Source of the DNA: Histoplasma ohiense
Taxonomy: Eukaryota; Ascomycota; Eurotiomycetes; Onygenales; Ajellomycetaceae
DNA length: 64,000 bases
Direction of reading: 5' to 3'
NCBI GenBank assembly: GCA_017607445.1
Contig: JAEVHH010000002.1
Coordinates: 5,734,001 to 5,798,000, forward strand
Shown here one piece after another: positions 1 to 12,444 of the stretch. How positions within the stretch are numbered: position 1 is the first letter of the stretch; every line of letters starts with the position of its first letter. The notes under the pieces are model-generated. The model ran no database searches and was not told where the DNA came from. It worked only from the letters and a program-made list of their open reading frames with translations. A program made the position numbers and the translations under genes.

Positions 1-3000
1 GAAGTAAAAATATCAGAATAGACTTAGGCAATGTTGAAGGGAACATCAGGTACGAAAAGTTTTAGAGGAGCCTTTTCAAATCTCACTTTTACATAAGTAT
101 CTATCTTATAATTCTTACACTGGAAATGAATCATGCTTCTCTTTTCTGTTCTCTATTTAATCTGCTTCATACTTCATTCCTTTCTTGTGATATACAAGTA
201 CTGTACACCTGCAAACTGATAGTCAATGCTCCAACCCCAAGGTAGTGTAAAACAGTACGGAGTACGTGACGGACAATTGTCACAATTTGTCAGCCATGGA
301 TGGAAACCATCGGACCAAAAAGTGTTGAATGAACAAGGTGTGCAAGGTGAGCGACTTTCTCTCTGGCTCTGTCCTTCATTCCAGTCACCGTTTTTCCAGG
401 GCCAATTTCTTTTCTAGCTCTGCAGAAAATAGATGATGGCGAGGATTTGCACCCGGTTAGGGTGGGGGGTGGGGGAGTGAGGCGGGCGTTGCATGAGCGG
501 AGAAGAACATCAGGCATTCACGCAGCTATAAGCTAATTACGTTCTTATTCATGTAACTATGTACACATGATCTTGGTAAGCTGAATCGACCGTCCATTTC
601 GTAGTGTCATTTTGTTTTTCCTTATGGTTTCCTTGAGAATACTCGTATGTATAGTAGTTCCATGGAGAACCTCTTTTTTCTATGCTGGTTACTGGTCTCA
701 GACTATATACACAAAAACCCACGCCCGCTTTGAAGAGTTATAATTTCCACGCTTCTCTCTTGCTAATATTTTCCCATCCAAAGTCGGTATCGGCTGTGAG
801 AACAGAAACTAGGTTTTCGATGGAGCGGGGTCAGCATGGGTGTTTAGTTCCTCCTCATTGAAATATCGGGCAGTAGTATTTCGAAGAATGGGGTCTTGAC
901 ATCAAGAGAAAAGCCCATAACAGCCCCGGCCCTTTTGAGAGCCAAAATAAAAACATGAAAAGGTCGCACAAAATAATGAGATAGACAAGAAAGAAACAAG
1001 ACACACAAACTCAAGATGAAGGCGGATCTTCTCACTTCCCACATTTCATACTCTCTTCCGAACGGGGCGGGAAAGATAAGCACGGAAAGGCAAGGCTCCG
1101 ATAGAGGTTACAGAAGCACACAATTACATCTCCATGTGTATGTAACTTTGCTTTCCCTGAGGTCATTGATCTCCACAACGGGAAGAATATTGGGTACGGG
1201 ATGAGACTAAAGGCTATTGTATGCTGCAGAACGAAAAGGCTACTGACCGCTACTTCTCTTCGCCGATTCTTAATGGCCCTCTGTATCCATTTTATGCTCC
1301 TCACGATGATCGATTGCCTTCCTTCATACTACTACTACTACTTGGCGTAGAGTTTACTTTGGATGCAATTCATCTTTATCTGCTGACCACGTCAACCGGA
1401 CTGCAGCAAAAGAGGGAGGTATGAAAGGGACAAAAGCTAGACATTATTTTTATGGAGAAAAGACTTGGAAGCCTTGCTGCCCATTTCTGTGTTTTGCTAT
1501 TATTTTATTTAACTCGTCCACTATTCTAACTTTCGTAGAAATGCTGCAGGTTCGGTTATAAGGGGCAGTTTCTTCCACCACACGCATCGGCTATGCAGTA
1601 CCACATGCAGGCACGCATGCTCCCCGAGTGTGTTGTCTCATGTTTGGTGGATTCTGTGTGTACCGTACAAGTAAGCACAGGCGGGATGAGTAGAAACGGT
1701 TACTTCGGGGTTGCGACGAAGAATATTACACTGAACAATCAAGTTGCGCCTCAACAAATCCCCCCCAAATATGCTTGTTTCAGTTTCAGTATGCAATTCC
1801 TTGTCGAGATGGAATCTAAACTAACGAGGAGCGCAGTCTCTGCAGCAACAAAAATGTGTAAGAGGAGTAGATATAATTTTACAATGGAAAATACCATCAG
1901 TGTCCCCGAGGATGGAGCTTTGTGTAGAAACCTCCAAGGAGTTTGTTTTGTGGTACTGACGGTTTATCATGGGATACAAATGCCGTTCGTTGTACAGTAC
2001 ATCGATAGCAGTAGCAGCAACATGTCACATTCCAGAAGCAAGAGAGCGGGTTCGGAATCGACAGTAGGCAATGAGTGAGGAGTTTGGTTGGACAGGAGAA
2101 CTGATCTGAGGTTTCGCCGACACGATCGGAGGTTATCTTATCGATAACCACGTACGGCGGGGTATTCAGTGTTGCTGCTGGCCATCCGTCGTATGAAGTG
2201 GAACAACGCACATTGTGTGTCGCCTGTGGGGGCTGCAGCAAACCTGCAGTAGCGAGTCCAGTTGGCGAGATGGCTGCAGGAGAAGCGCATGTCGACCTGC
2301 ATATCCCAAGCCTGTTCTGGCGGGTTTGATCGTGATGACGGGCGCCTTCGATCAAATTCCATCCGAGTTTCAAGAACTTTGTTATCTGCGAATTGAGCTC
2401 CATTTTTATTAAGCTAAACAATCCTCATTAATTGCTCTTACCAGTCCGACCCATGGGAAGCAGAAGTACCCCCTGTGCAGCGTTCCTTAGCAAACGTACC
2501 AAGGTTCCACATCACAGATACTTCCGGTCCACATCGATGCATCCGTCTGCCTGCTGACTACAAATACTTCCTCCCCACCCCCCACTCTGCCACAACTTCT
2601 TCTTTCTCTTCTTCTTCTTCTTCTTCTTCTTCTCCTCAATCTCAACACTAACCTCAATAATCCATCCCACCAGCAATCCGTTTCCCACTCTGACTTTTTG
2701 CTTCTCGATCACTCTCTAGGAAGTGGTCCATCAATACCGCCAAAACGTTTTCCAATCTTCTTCCATCGTAAGTCCATCCCACGAACGCGTCTCAGTCGCG
2801 GTTCATCGTGTATCTGCCATTGAGCCTTCTCAACCCTTGAAATGGATATAAACCTCCGTTTCCTCTTGTTTTACTTTCTTCGCGACTGCAATATCTCCTG
2901 CATAATATTGCAATGGCTGATTTCCTCTCTGCAGGTCGCACCACCCGTTCAACGGAAGCCGACGCTCATCCGCTCGTGGAGGAGCATCGGATTTGCCTCT

Positions 3001-3142
3001 CGTTCGATAAATTAAGAAAGCGCTTGACTGTCCTTTGAAGCTCGAGGTTTCTACTTCTGCTTCTATTTCCACTTTCAATTTCTTCCCGATCAATCAATCG
3101 CTTCTCAATCCCGTGCCAAATTTTCATTCTTGAAAAGTTAAC
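1..3142. other. gene-free stretch and INO1 5' leader
   Basis: I see no convincing gene in this stretch. The longest open frames (1593-2078 on plus, 1897-2421 on minus) overlap each other and show no recognisable motif. They also lack splice-bounded extensions. A copy of the recurrent GTACGGAGTAC motif lies at 255-265. The last 600 bases before the INO1 start are pyrimidine-rich, with a run of TTC/TCT triplets around 2598-2635. That is typical of promoters and leaders of strongly expressed fungal genes, so this part is probably the INO1 promoter and 5' UTR. Confidence 0.5.
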
Positions 3143-4868
3143 ATGGCTCCTCACGCCGAAGAGAAAGCTAAAGACTCCTTGAACGGGTCGGTGTCCACTT
3201 CTACCCCTTCGATTTTCACTGTAGACTCGCCAAATGTCGTCTACACTGACGAGGAAATCAAAACTAGGTATGTATACCATACCACTGCCGTCACTCGTAC
3301 CGCAGATGGTAAGTATGTTGCCGCTCCCAAGGAATCTGCCTACGATTTCAAGGTCGGCCGTAAGGTTGGCAAGGTGGGCATGATGCTTGTCGGATGGGGT
3401 GGGAACAACGGTACTACCGTCACCGCCGGTATCATTGCCAACCGCCGTGGCCTCGTCTGGGACACTCGCGAGGGCAAACGTGCTGCCAACTACTATGGCT
3501 CTGTCGTCATGGGTTCCACCGTCAAGCTGGGTACCGATCCGGAAACCGCTGAAGAGGTCAATGTTCCCTTCCACGACATGTTGCCCATGGTCCATCCCAA
3601 TGATTTAGTCATTGGAGGCTGGGATATCAGCGGTATGAACCTTGCCGATGCCATGGACCGTGCTCAAGTTCTAGAGCCCTCCCTGAAAGAGATGGTCCGC
3701 AAGGAGATGGCGGAAATGAGGCCTCTCCCAAGTATTTACTACCCGGACTTCATTGCCGCCAACCAGGAGGATCGTGCCGATAACATTATTGAGGGTTCCA
3801 ATGCCTCATGGGCTCATGTTGAGAAGATTCAGAAGGATATCCGGTAAGCCCGAAATCGCCAGGGATATTGGTTGACATATATGTTTCTAACCCTACAATT
3901 TTGTAGTGAATTCAAGGCTTCCAATGGGTTGGATAAGGTCATCGTCATGTGGACCGCCAATACTGAGCGTTATGCCGACGTACTCGCAGGAGTGAATGAC
4001 ACTGCAGACAATCTTCTCAATGCTATCAAGAATGGCCACGAGGAAGTTTCCCCATCGACTGTGTTCGCGATTGCGTCTATCTTGGAAAATGCGCCCTTCA
4101 TCAACGGCTCCCCACAGAACACCTTTGTTCCAGGGGTCATTAAACTTGCGGAGCAGCGCGGTGCCTTCATTGGTGGAGATGACTTCAAATCTGGTCAGAC
4201 CAAGATGAAATCCGCACTCGTTGATTTCTTGATCAACGCTGGCATCAAACTCACTTCGATTGCTTCTTACAACCATTTGGGTAACAACGACGGGAAAAAC
4301 TTAAGCTCCCACAAGCAGTTTCGCTCCAAGGAGATCTCCAAGTCCAACGTCGTTGACGACATGGTTGCTGCCAACACTGTTCTGTATAAGAAAGATGAGC
4401 ACCCCAACCACACCGTCGTGATCAAGTACATGCCAGCTGTCGGAGACAACAAGCGTGCCCTCGACGAATACTACGCCGAGATCTTCATGGGTGGCCACCA
4501 GACCATCAGCATGTTCAACGTTTGCGAAGACTCTCTACTTGCTTCCCCACTGATCATTGATCTGGTCCTCATTGCCGAGCTTATGACTCGTGTTAGCTGG
4601 AAACCCGCTTCTGGCGATAAGTACAAGGGCTTCCACAGCGTCCTCAGCGTCCTCAGCTATATGCTTAAGGTATTTTTTATCTAGGCCCTTGTTGCTGGTC
4701 ATGGATGAAGTGAACTAATCAAAACTGTCTCAGGCCCCTTTGACTCCGCCAGGAACTCCCGTCGTCAACTCTTTGGGCAAACAGCGCGCCGCTGTTACCA
4801 ACATTTTCCGCGCCTGCCTTGGTTTGCAGCCAGAGTCTGACATGACTCTTGAACACAAGCTCCTCTAG
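3143..4868 (+). CDS. INO1: inositol-3-phosphate synthase
   Basis: This enzyme converts glucose 6-phosphate to 1D-myo-inositol 3-phosphate with NAD as catalytic cofactor. It is the committed cytosolic step for inositol, phosphatidylinositol and GPI anchors. Three exons are read: 3143-3843, 3907-4669 and 4734-4868. They join in frame to give 532 aa, the usual length of fungal Ino1. Visible family motifs are the Rossmann loop GWGGNNGTT, the segment LAGVNDTADN, NGSPQNTFVPG, and SYNHLGNNDGKNLS followed by the conserved Lys-rich KEISKSNVVDD region. Both introns are short (63 and 64 nt) with GT-AG ends. The first begins GTAAGC and splits an Arg codon. The start is the first ATG of the frame and follows a long CT-rich leader. 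I see nothing broken. Identification is very secure. Confidence 0.97.
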
Positions 4869-5113
4869 GCTCGCCCCAGTATCCCTCCGCATTAATTAAT
4901 CACTAGTTTCCAGTCATCCGGATCAACAAAAGTCCCATTTCTTCGAAAAAGTAATGGTGAATTGAATTGCTGGAACGAATCAATACCAATTAATTTCGCA
5001 GGGTTGATTGGAACTTTTTCAATGATGTACTGAGGGTAGCGGCGTGCTTTTTCTTCTGTGGTTTCCTTTCCTTTCTCCGACCAAATTGCAAAACATCTCA
5101 GTTTCTACTTTGC

Positions 5114-5142
5114 TTTTTTTTTTTTTTTTAAAAAAAAAAAAA
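5114..5142. repeat. T-tract/A-tract junction
   Basis: About 16 T run directly into about 13 A, a perfect palindrome of the homopolymer kind, downstream of INO1. Confidence 0.85.
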
Positions 5143-5967
5143 GTTTCTTGCTGGGCCAACACAACACACTCCTTTTGATTTAGCTAGCCTAGTGATAACT
5201 GATACCTGCATAGGTATGTATGTATCGATCTAATAACTAGTGTAATGATTTAAGTACAGTACATGCCTGCCGACATATCCCTGCGCCTTCTTTTAAGCTG
5301 CTCCCCAGATGATCCTGTGCGTAGCTTATATATAGCATCGTCATCGGTGAATAAAGAAAGGATGGTCCAAGATAGCTAAGATGACTACTTTGCCAAAACC
5401 CCGCGTGCTAAGTGACATGCATGGCACGGCCTTCCCAACATGCAAAATAGAAGAAGGTTGGGATAAATGAGATTTAAACAAACACAAACCCAGGCAGAAG
5501 AAGGAGAAACCCAAGAAATTGAATTGCATTTGTCTTCCTGTGTTTGATTCATGAGCCGGGCAGGAGCTAAACTGGTAGTTATGGAAATAGAATGAGCGAT
5601 GTGCGTTTCGGTTTTATGTATGTTTATCAATCCATGGAAAACAGAATAATGGTTTAAAAAGGGTATTGTATTTGCCACCCCCTGACCACCTAAAAAAAAA
5701 GTTTCATTCATCAATGGAAATTAAATCACGTATCAAGACGTGTGATGAATGAGTGAGCAAAAAAAAAAAAAAAAAGAGAGAGAAGAAAAAGAGAGATTCA
5801 CATTCACCTCTCTTGTTTTACAAAACATCCAAAGTAGCTGATCATCAACAGGGAATAAATAAGAAAGTGACTTCTGCACTCCGTTAAAAAAAGGAAAGAC
5901 AAACTCTGTGACGTCACAATCACCCAAATCGCTAGAGTAATAACGGCCGCAGCCACAGCCAACGTAC

Positions 5968-6165
5968 TTGGCTCAATTTCACAGAACTAACACCAGCAGT
6001 AACTGTCGATTCGGAGCCGTACAGTTCGCAAGCGACGATTCCACGAGCATTGGCCAGGACACCACAACCCCGGGAAATCGTTCCCAAGAAAGCGGGAGAG
6101 TAATTCCACCATGAAGTTCCCGCCCCGTGACGGGCCTGGAGAATCGTTTTCAGCACATGTTTCAG
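5968..6165 (-). other. possible coding exon, unrecognised
   Basis: On the minus strand a stop-free segment of 198 nt (66 codons) is bounded by GTGCAG at its upstream edge and GTACGT at its downstream edge. It would therefore be an intact phase-0 exon. Its translation has a varied, protein-like composition, including the stretches SWWNYSPAFLGT and CGVLANARGIVACELYGSES. It sits in a locally higher-GC patch between AT-rich flanks. I could not connect it to other exons, and the forward strand also has an open frame here. I do not recognise a family; it may be an orphan exon, a relic or chance. Confidence 0.22.
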
Positions 6166-6866
6166 CTGCACAAATTTCAATAAATGAAGACGAATAGTTT
6201 GGGGGGGGGAAAAAAAAATCGAATTACTGATAGCAATGGTGTTGGTTGATATATAGATAGACACTCCCTTTTTTTTTTTTTTTTTTTTTCCTTTGGTTGC
6301 GAGGGACCCTGAGGCCCAGCGCAATTTATGGAGAGACACAAGTCCTTGCAAACACTGGAAATTTAAATGAAACTCTCAATTGCCAGAGCTCAAATCAATT
6401 CGACCCTCACGGCATAAGTTATGGGCCTTTGATGCCTGACTCGATGGCCGGGTTTTAGGCACCAGGCCCTCTAAACTTTCCCCAGTTGTTCGGGAGCCTG
6501 TTGGACTGGTTTGCACGATTTTTAATTACCATATAAATTTCGGCTCCCAACTGGTAGCTAGCCCTTGAGCTACAACATCCATCCAGGGATTTATTATCAT
6601 TATTAAAAAATGTCATATCGTTATCCGAACTAGCTGTTTCCCATTCCAAATATTGGGCTATTGTCCCAAACAAGAAAACCAACTCAGATCATGCGTTACC
6701 GTTTCCCTTCCCTTACCAGTTGGAACTTTTGATTTTACAATCCCACAGGCTCAATCTCCACGCTCCTGTTCCCTCTTTCGATAAAGTACTCCATCCTTAA
6801 AAATGAATGCCAAGACAGATACAGAAACAAAGCCAGGCTTTCCTTCTGGCAGGAGCAAAAAATGGC

Positions 6867-8548
6867 TTACTGCTTCATGTTAATCACGCAGCGAATGCAG
6901 TCACCTTGCTTCATTTGCTCAAACGCTGAGTTTATGGCCGGCAATGATTCGCGGTGGGTGATGAATTCGTCCACTTTCAGCTTACCGATCATGTAGTCGT
7001 TGACTAATGCTGGTAGCTGGCTGCGGCCTTTGATGCCGCCAAAGGCACAACCTTTCCATACGCGGCCAGTAACAAGTTGGAATGCTGGAGATAATACCCC
7101 CAAAGTTAGCGATACTTTACTTATTCGCTTTTGCACTGGGTCAAGTTTTTTATAAAAGAGGGAGATAAGCCGGAGTACTTACGTCTCGTGGATATTTCTT
7201 CACCGGCTGCTGCAACACCAATGATAATACTTTGACCCCAGCCCTTGTGGCAGGCTTCAAGAGCAGCACGCATCACACCGACATTGCCCGTACAATCAAA
7301 GGTATAATCGCATCCACCATCCGTCATCTCAATGAGTTTGTCTTGTATAAGTTTCCCATCAAGTTTCGTAGGGTTGATGAAGTCCGTGGCACCGAATTTC
7401 CGTGCCCACGATTCCTTCTTATCATTGACATCGACCACAATGACCTTGCCGGCTTTTTGCATCACTGCACCCTGGATCACAGACAGACCAACACATCCGG
7501 CTCCGAATACAGCCACAGTCGAGCCTTCCTCTACACGGGCAGTCACTACTGCCGCACCATAACCTGTTGTGATACCACACCCCAGCAGACATGTCCGATC
7601 CATGGGAGCTCTATCTGTGATGGTGACAACAGAAATATCGGCCACAACGGTGTATTGCGAGAAAGTGGAAGTGCCCATGAAATGCAAAAGCTCCTTGCCA
7701 CGGCAGGAGAATCGGGAGGTTCCATCGGGCATGACCCCTTTTCCTTGGGTGGCTCTGATCTTACCGCATAAGTTCGTCTTGCCGGACTTGCAAAATTTAC
7801 ATTCTTTACACTCAGGAGTACTGTTGGTAGCCAGTTAGATGCTGAAGTCATTCCAAATTGTCAAGCAATGAGGGGTGGAAATGGGGTTATATCATACTAG
7901 AGAGCAACTACATGGTCACCAGGCTTGACGGAAGTCACCCCTTCACCGACAGATTCGACGATACCAGCGCCTTCATGGCCCAAGACAATGGGGAATGCCC
8001 CCTCTGGATCCTTTCCAGAAAGCGTATATGCATCTATAAAAATGTAACAGTGAGTTGGAGTTACACAGTAATGATGGTCCATTCTAATAATGGCTATGCC
8101 TAAGTCTCTACCCAAACAAAGGGAAAAAGAAAACCCACCAACCCACCTGTGTGACAAACACCTGTGTAGTATATTTCAATCCGAACTTCATGGGCCCTTG
8201 GGGGAGCAACCTCAATATCCTCGATAGTGAGACCCTTGCCGGCCTCCCACGCGACTGCAGCCTGTTTCTCCGCTCAGTTTGAGATCGGCATCATTCCCAA
8301 CCACGTAAAGAGCCAGTAGTTTCGCCTCAGAAAATATCATCACCTTTCTTCGACTACCTCGAGGGTGATCGAAATTAAACGGGATGTGAGCGCTATCTTA
8401 CTTTGCAGGTAATGGTCTGTTGATTCTCGCCCCAGTGGGCTAGACAGGTTAACCTCCGATATTCCAGGCAGAAAGTGCACAAAACAATTGAGTAAAAGGG
8501 GAGGGATCTGAAATAACCTTAACTGACCTTTCCAACAGTGCTCGTCAT
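6867..8548 (-). CDS. S-(hydroxymethyl)glutathione dehydrogenase (class III ADH)
   Basis: This zinc enzyme oxidises S-hydroxymethylglutathione with NAD in formaldehyde detoxification and reduces S-nitrosoglutathione. It is the SFA1/FDH family, cytosolic. Six exons on the minus strand join in frame to 380 aa, the family's usual length: 8528-8548, 8402-8416, 8147-8261, 7898-8033, 7183-7820 and 6867-7084. The N-terminus reads MTSTVGK then TITCK then AAVAWEAGKG, so the second exon is only 15 nt. Zinc ligand motifs GVCHTDAYTLSG and LGHEGAGIVESVGEG are present. The four-Cys structural zinc loop CKECKFCKSGKTNLC, the coenzyme loop GAGCVGLSVIQGA and FDCTGNVGVMR also appear. The protein ends CIRCVINMKQ. 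All introns are GT-AG, 77-140 nt. The neighbouring genes suggest no pathway link. The identity is very secure; the start rests on the match to the usual family N-terminus. Confidence 0.96.
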
Positions 8549-9689
8549 TGTGAATCCGTATTACTTTGCCGTGGATGATCGAGAAGTCGCCCGGTTTGGG
8601 GTCGTTGTGATTCAAGACCCTATCCGAACGTTAAGCGGCAAGGAGAGACGGGCCGGGTAGAATGAAAAGAATACAATAATTACACTCTTAGTGGTCGAAT
8701 AGCTGGGATGAGGAGAAGAACGTATACAAGGAATCGTGCCGGATAACCAACAGAGAACGTGGGAGTTTTATCTTGTTGGGCGAACACCATGGCGGAGTGA
8801 GGAGAAGCGATGAGGAGTAGCTCCAGTGAAGGTGGGGTGAGGGGTTGTGCTGGGCGGTATATTCGGGTACCCGACCGCAACCGTCAACCTTATTTCGTAG
8901 GTCTGATACTGGAAAATACCGAGAAATACCTCGAACACCCACGGTTTGATGGGCTTTTAATGGAGTTTTCTCCCCATCATGGCTAGATTGCTATGGTATT
9001 TCCTATTGCCATTGTTAATATATAGATAAAGTTCAGCTCCTTTCTTCTATCTCCTAAGATCTTGCAATCTTTTGACATTGTAATTGTATTTTCTTATATA
9101 GGTGTAAACATACGCTAACCATTATCAGTCATTCAGAAGAATATACTACTGCTTAAGAGTGCTGCTAATAAGCAGATATATTGAAATATTGAACATGCTG
9201 CCTAGTTGAATGTGATTTGAATTTATAACATGATGAGAGCTAGTTTTCTAACCAAGTTCAACTAAATGCCCAAGAGGTAGAGAATTGCCTAGTTTCAAAT
9301 ATGAGTTGATTTAGCTCTAACAATCCAAGCCTGTCCTGAAGTTATCCCTTTCTTACCGGAACTCACCAGTCCCTGGACTAGGGTATATATAGATACCCTT
9401 ACAATTGATTGAGTTGGTCTCCTCTATTCAAGATCAAAATAATAAGCGATCCCGGGTACATACAATAACACATAAATCGAGATAGTTGATGGAGGTGGAG
9501 GGTTGGTTACTTGTAACTTCTTTGCATTGCAGTGCGGGTCAAGCGGCCAATGTTGGGTGCCAACAATAGTATCCAATAGTATCATTAATAAATAAACGAG
9601 TTCCAAATCGTAATATATGTACGTACTAGTAGTTAATAAACAACACATCATTGTATCATTCAAAAATCAAACGGAGGCCCATCATTCAT
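8549..9689. other. intergenic
   Basis: Promoter side of the dehydrogenase gene and 3' side of the threonine-aldolase gene. The 9000-9300 portion is distinctly AT-rich. I see no recognisable gene, repeat or RNA. Confidence 0.5.
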
Positions 9690-11222
9690 TCAATTTTCTT
9701 CAGCCCTGTAGGAGTACAACGATCTGGCAGTCTGGTGCTCCGTCGTGAGCGGGTGTGCATCTTCACTGCTTCTCTTCTTGCTCAATTCCATAGTCCGCTT
9801 GAGTACCCGTTTCATAGCAATGATTCCATCATCACTTATTTCTATAAAATAGAATTGGTTATCTACCAGGGTTTATTTGAAATGAGAGAGGAAAGAAGGG
9901 AGAGAGAGAGGAGGGAAAAGGAAAGTAAAAAAGCTATCACTCACGATAATGAGTAACAATCCTCCGTGCGAAAACTAGTACTTCTTCCTCCTTCGCGATT
10001 CTCTCAAATTCCGCCCCTGAAACCCCAGCTCTACCCAAATCTAACCAAACCATATTCGTCTCCTGACCAAGGCCAGGCATTACTGCACCTCCCAGCGCAA
10101 TCCACTCTTCCTGCAATTCACTCGCTATCGCATTGGCTCGCATCAGAGGCTCGCCAGCAAGAAACACCTCGTCAATAGCGACGCGTGCGGGTGCCGATAT
10201 GATCCCAACTTGACGCATCGCGCCACCTAGCGCTTTGCGAAAATGGCGAGCGCGGGCAATCACCTCTGGCGATTTGGCGGCCAGGATGGAGCCGTTAGGC
10301 GCACCCAAGGATTTCGAGAAACACAGACTAACCGTATCGACATGTGAGCAGTATTCCCGGAGTAGGGATTTGGCGATTTCCGCTGCCTTTGCTGGGGACA
10401 AGCCGTCGCTTGAAGGCGGATAGCACGCGTTCCAGAGCCGGGCGCCGTCCATGTGCACCTTCAGACCGTGCTGATGGGCATATTCTGCTATGCGCCTGAC
10501 TTCGGAGACAGGGGTGATTTGCCCATTGTATGTGTTTTCCAGCGCGATAATGCGCGTGGGGGCAGCGTGCACGTTGCCGTCGTCGGGGACTATGTTCGGG
10601 ATGATAGATTCTAGAGGAAGGTATGATTGTTGATTACCATTGGGATTATTCTCGTGCGGGCTGCTTAGCACGGGGATTAGATGTGCCTGTGAAAACATAG
10701 AGGCCATGCCGCATTCGTGCACGAAGATGTGACTATGCCGGCCACAGATGACGGAGTGGGGCGGCTGCTGTAAAAGCGAGCGCAGGGCCAATTGATTGCC
10801 CATCGTGCCTGACGAGACGAAAAGGGCATTTCCCATACCCGTCAACTCCCCGACATAAGTCTCCAGGGCATTAGTTGGTTTGTCTTGGGAGAAGACATCG
10901 TCCCCGTAGCCCGGAGCTTCGGTAATCGTTGATGAGAGCATGCCGCTGCTCGGGAGAGTGACAGTATCACCTGTTTGGTCATGTTAAGGTATATGGTCTA
11001 TATCTTATAAATGTGCTATGTAGGCTTACTTCGGAAATCATGAGTGGCAGCGCGAGTGTTCCTGGCCGCTTCGGGTATTATTGTTTGCGGGTGCATTGTG
11101 TTCGTTGATCTGGTAGCTCCCGGTGCTGACGGTGTTGTTGAAAGACTATGCAATGGAAAGGCAATTCTACCCAATGGTATAGAAGGCTGTCGTGAGCGGC
11201 ATATAAATGTTCGGGGAATCAT
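9690..11222 (-). CDS. threonine aldolase-type PLP enzyme
   Basis: This is a beta-eliminating lyase / L-threonine aldolase family protein, which cleaves threonine or allo-threonine to glycine and acetaldehyde using pyridoxal phosphate. Three minus-strand exons (11030-11222, 9945-10970, 9690-9841) join in frame to 456 aa. The PLP-binding Lys lies in SLCFSKSLGAPNGS, and HMDGARLWNA carries the conserved Asp. VSSGTMGNQLAL and RHSHIFVHECG are also typical of the family. The last exon supplies the expected end after VTHYQISDDG. The first about 45 residues are rich in Arg, Ser and Pro with almost no acids, so a mitochondrial presequence is likely. An in-frame Met shortly before HPQTIIPEA could give a shorter form. 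The family assignment is secure, but substrate preference cannot be read from sequence alone. Confidence 0.93.
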
Positions 11223-12221
11223 TGCTTTTATTTGGCAAGCGGAACTTCAGAGCGAGTATTCAGTGAGGGGATGGACATTTACAACCGGAGATCGGCGGGC
11301 GATTTACACCCAGCCAAGAATTTACTTGTAAATTTCTCCATGCTGCGAAACTTGCAAAAAACCAAGACGGATTAGAATATCAGATATCAGATTTCAAGAT
11401 CTCGGTGAGCATATAGGCTGTTTACATGTTATTTCAAAGTCTCCGCCGCTGCCATCCTAGGGTTTGGCTCAGGGTTCAAAAATCTGTTTTAACACTTTTA
11501 AAATCACCAAAATCCACTCATACAAAAAATTGAATATCTCAACAATCATGGTTTCAATTGAATTCAAATAACTTATAGATGATATAAATTCTCAATGTAG
11601 CTTTAATCAAGGGCATTTCATACTTCTCGAATAACTTATTCAAAGAAAGATCAATTCATCATCTTTTTATTTTTACTTTATAAATCAAGTTCAGAATAAA
11701 GTGTAAATATCTCTAAACTTTATTACATTAATTCATTTTTTGGCCAGGTTGTAAATAATAGCCTACCCTCAGTAACCTCATAAATCATTAACCATGGTTG
11801 GCTGTTCGCTCAGCTCTCAACTCCCCTTTTGAGATGAGATGCTTGTTCTCTGTACTGTGCGCGTACACCATGCGAATGCTCTCACTTTAAACACCAGATT
11901 ATGAGGGAACACGATATATAGCGGATTCAGGGCGGATTTTGAAGAGATGAAATATAACCCAACGGAAACACCCGATTATATTGCGTATCCAATGTTAACA
12001 ATAAAACCGGGCAAAATCATGCGTAAAGAGGATAATAGTGTACAGATGCAGCAAAACACACAACAAAATGAACAGTAAAAGAAAGCCCAGAAGATATGAC
12101 CCGTCCCTGTGCCTGTGCCGAAATCTACCTAATTGGTCGATGATCAACCCTCATCACCATTCCCGCAAAACACGTTTCAGTCATGCTCATCACAAGGCCC
12201 TTTTGATGGAGTGTTATCAAA

Positions 12222-12259
<38 letters not shown>

Positions 12260-12444
12260 CTTTCTCCCCCCGTGGACATCCAACTAGCCAGTCAGCCAGC
12301 AGTCCTCTTGTCAAAAACATCCTTATAAGTGTGCGCATGGACACCCCTGAGACCAAAATCACATCTTCCTCCCATCCTCCACTCCCACCTCTTTCCCCTT
12401 CAACTATTATTACACATCACCAAAATTCACCCATACCAAATTCC
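11223..12444. other. AT-rich intergenic
   Basis: From about 11470 to 11770 the sequence is strongly AT-rich with no open frame. A CA dinucleotide tract lies at about 12221-12257, just downstream of TIM9. I see no gene here. Confidence 0.5.
12221..12257. repeat. (CA)n microsatellite
   Basis: An almost uninterrupted run of CA dinucleotides near the 3' side of TIM9. Confidence 0.9.

Larger units (their letters stand above)
4869..6866. other. intergenic, repeat-containing
   Basis: The stretch holds the INO1 3' region and about 2 kb without a recognised gene. A T-tract running directly into an A-tract lies at about 5114-5142. A copy of TACAGTAC is near 5257. A poly(A) run is near 5759-5775 and a T21 run at 6269-6289. 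One splice-bounded open frame on the minus strand (5968-6165) is listed separately as a weak exon candidate. Confidence 0.5.

Noticed and set aside
1593..2078. 161-codon plus-strand frame
   Set aside because: No motif, no splice-bounded extension, and overlapped by a 174-codon minus frame; typical of chance in AT-moderate DNA.
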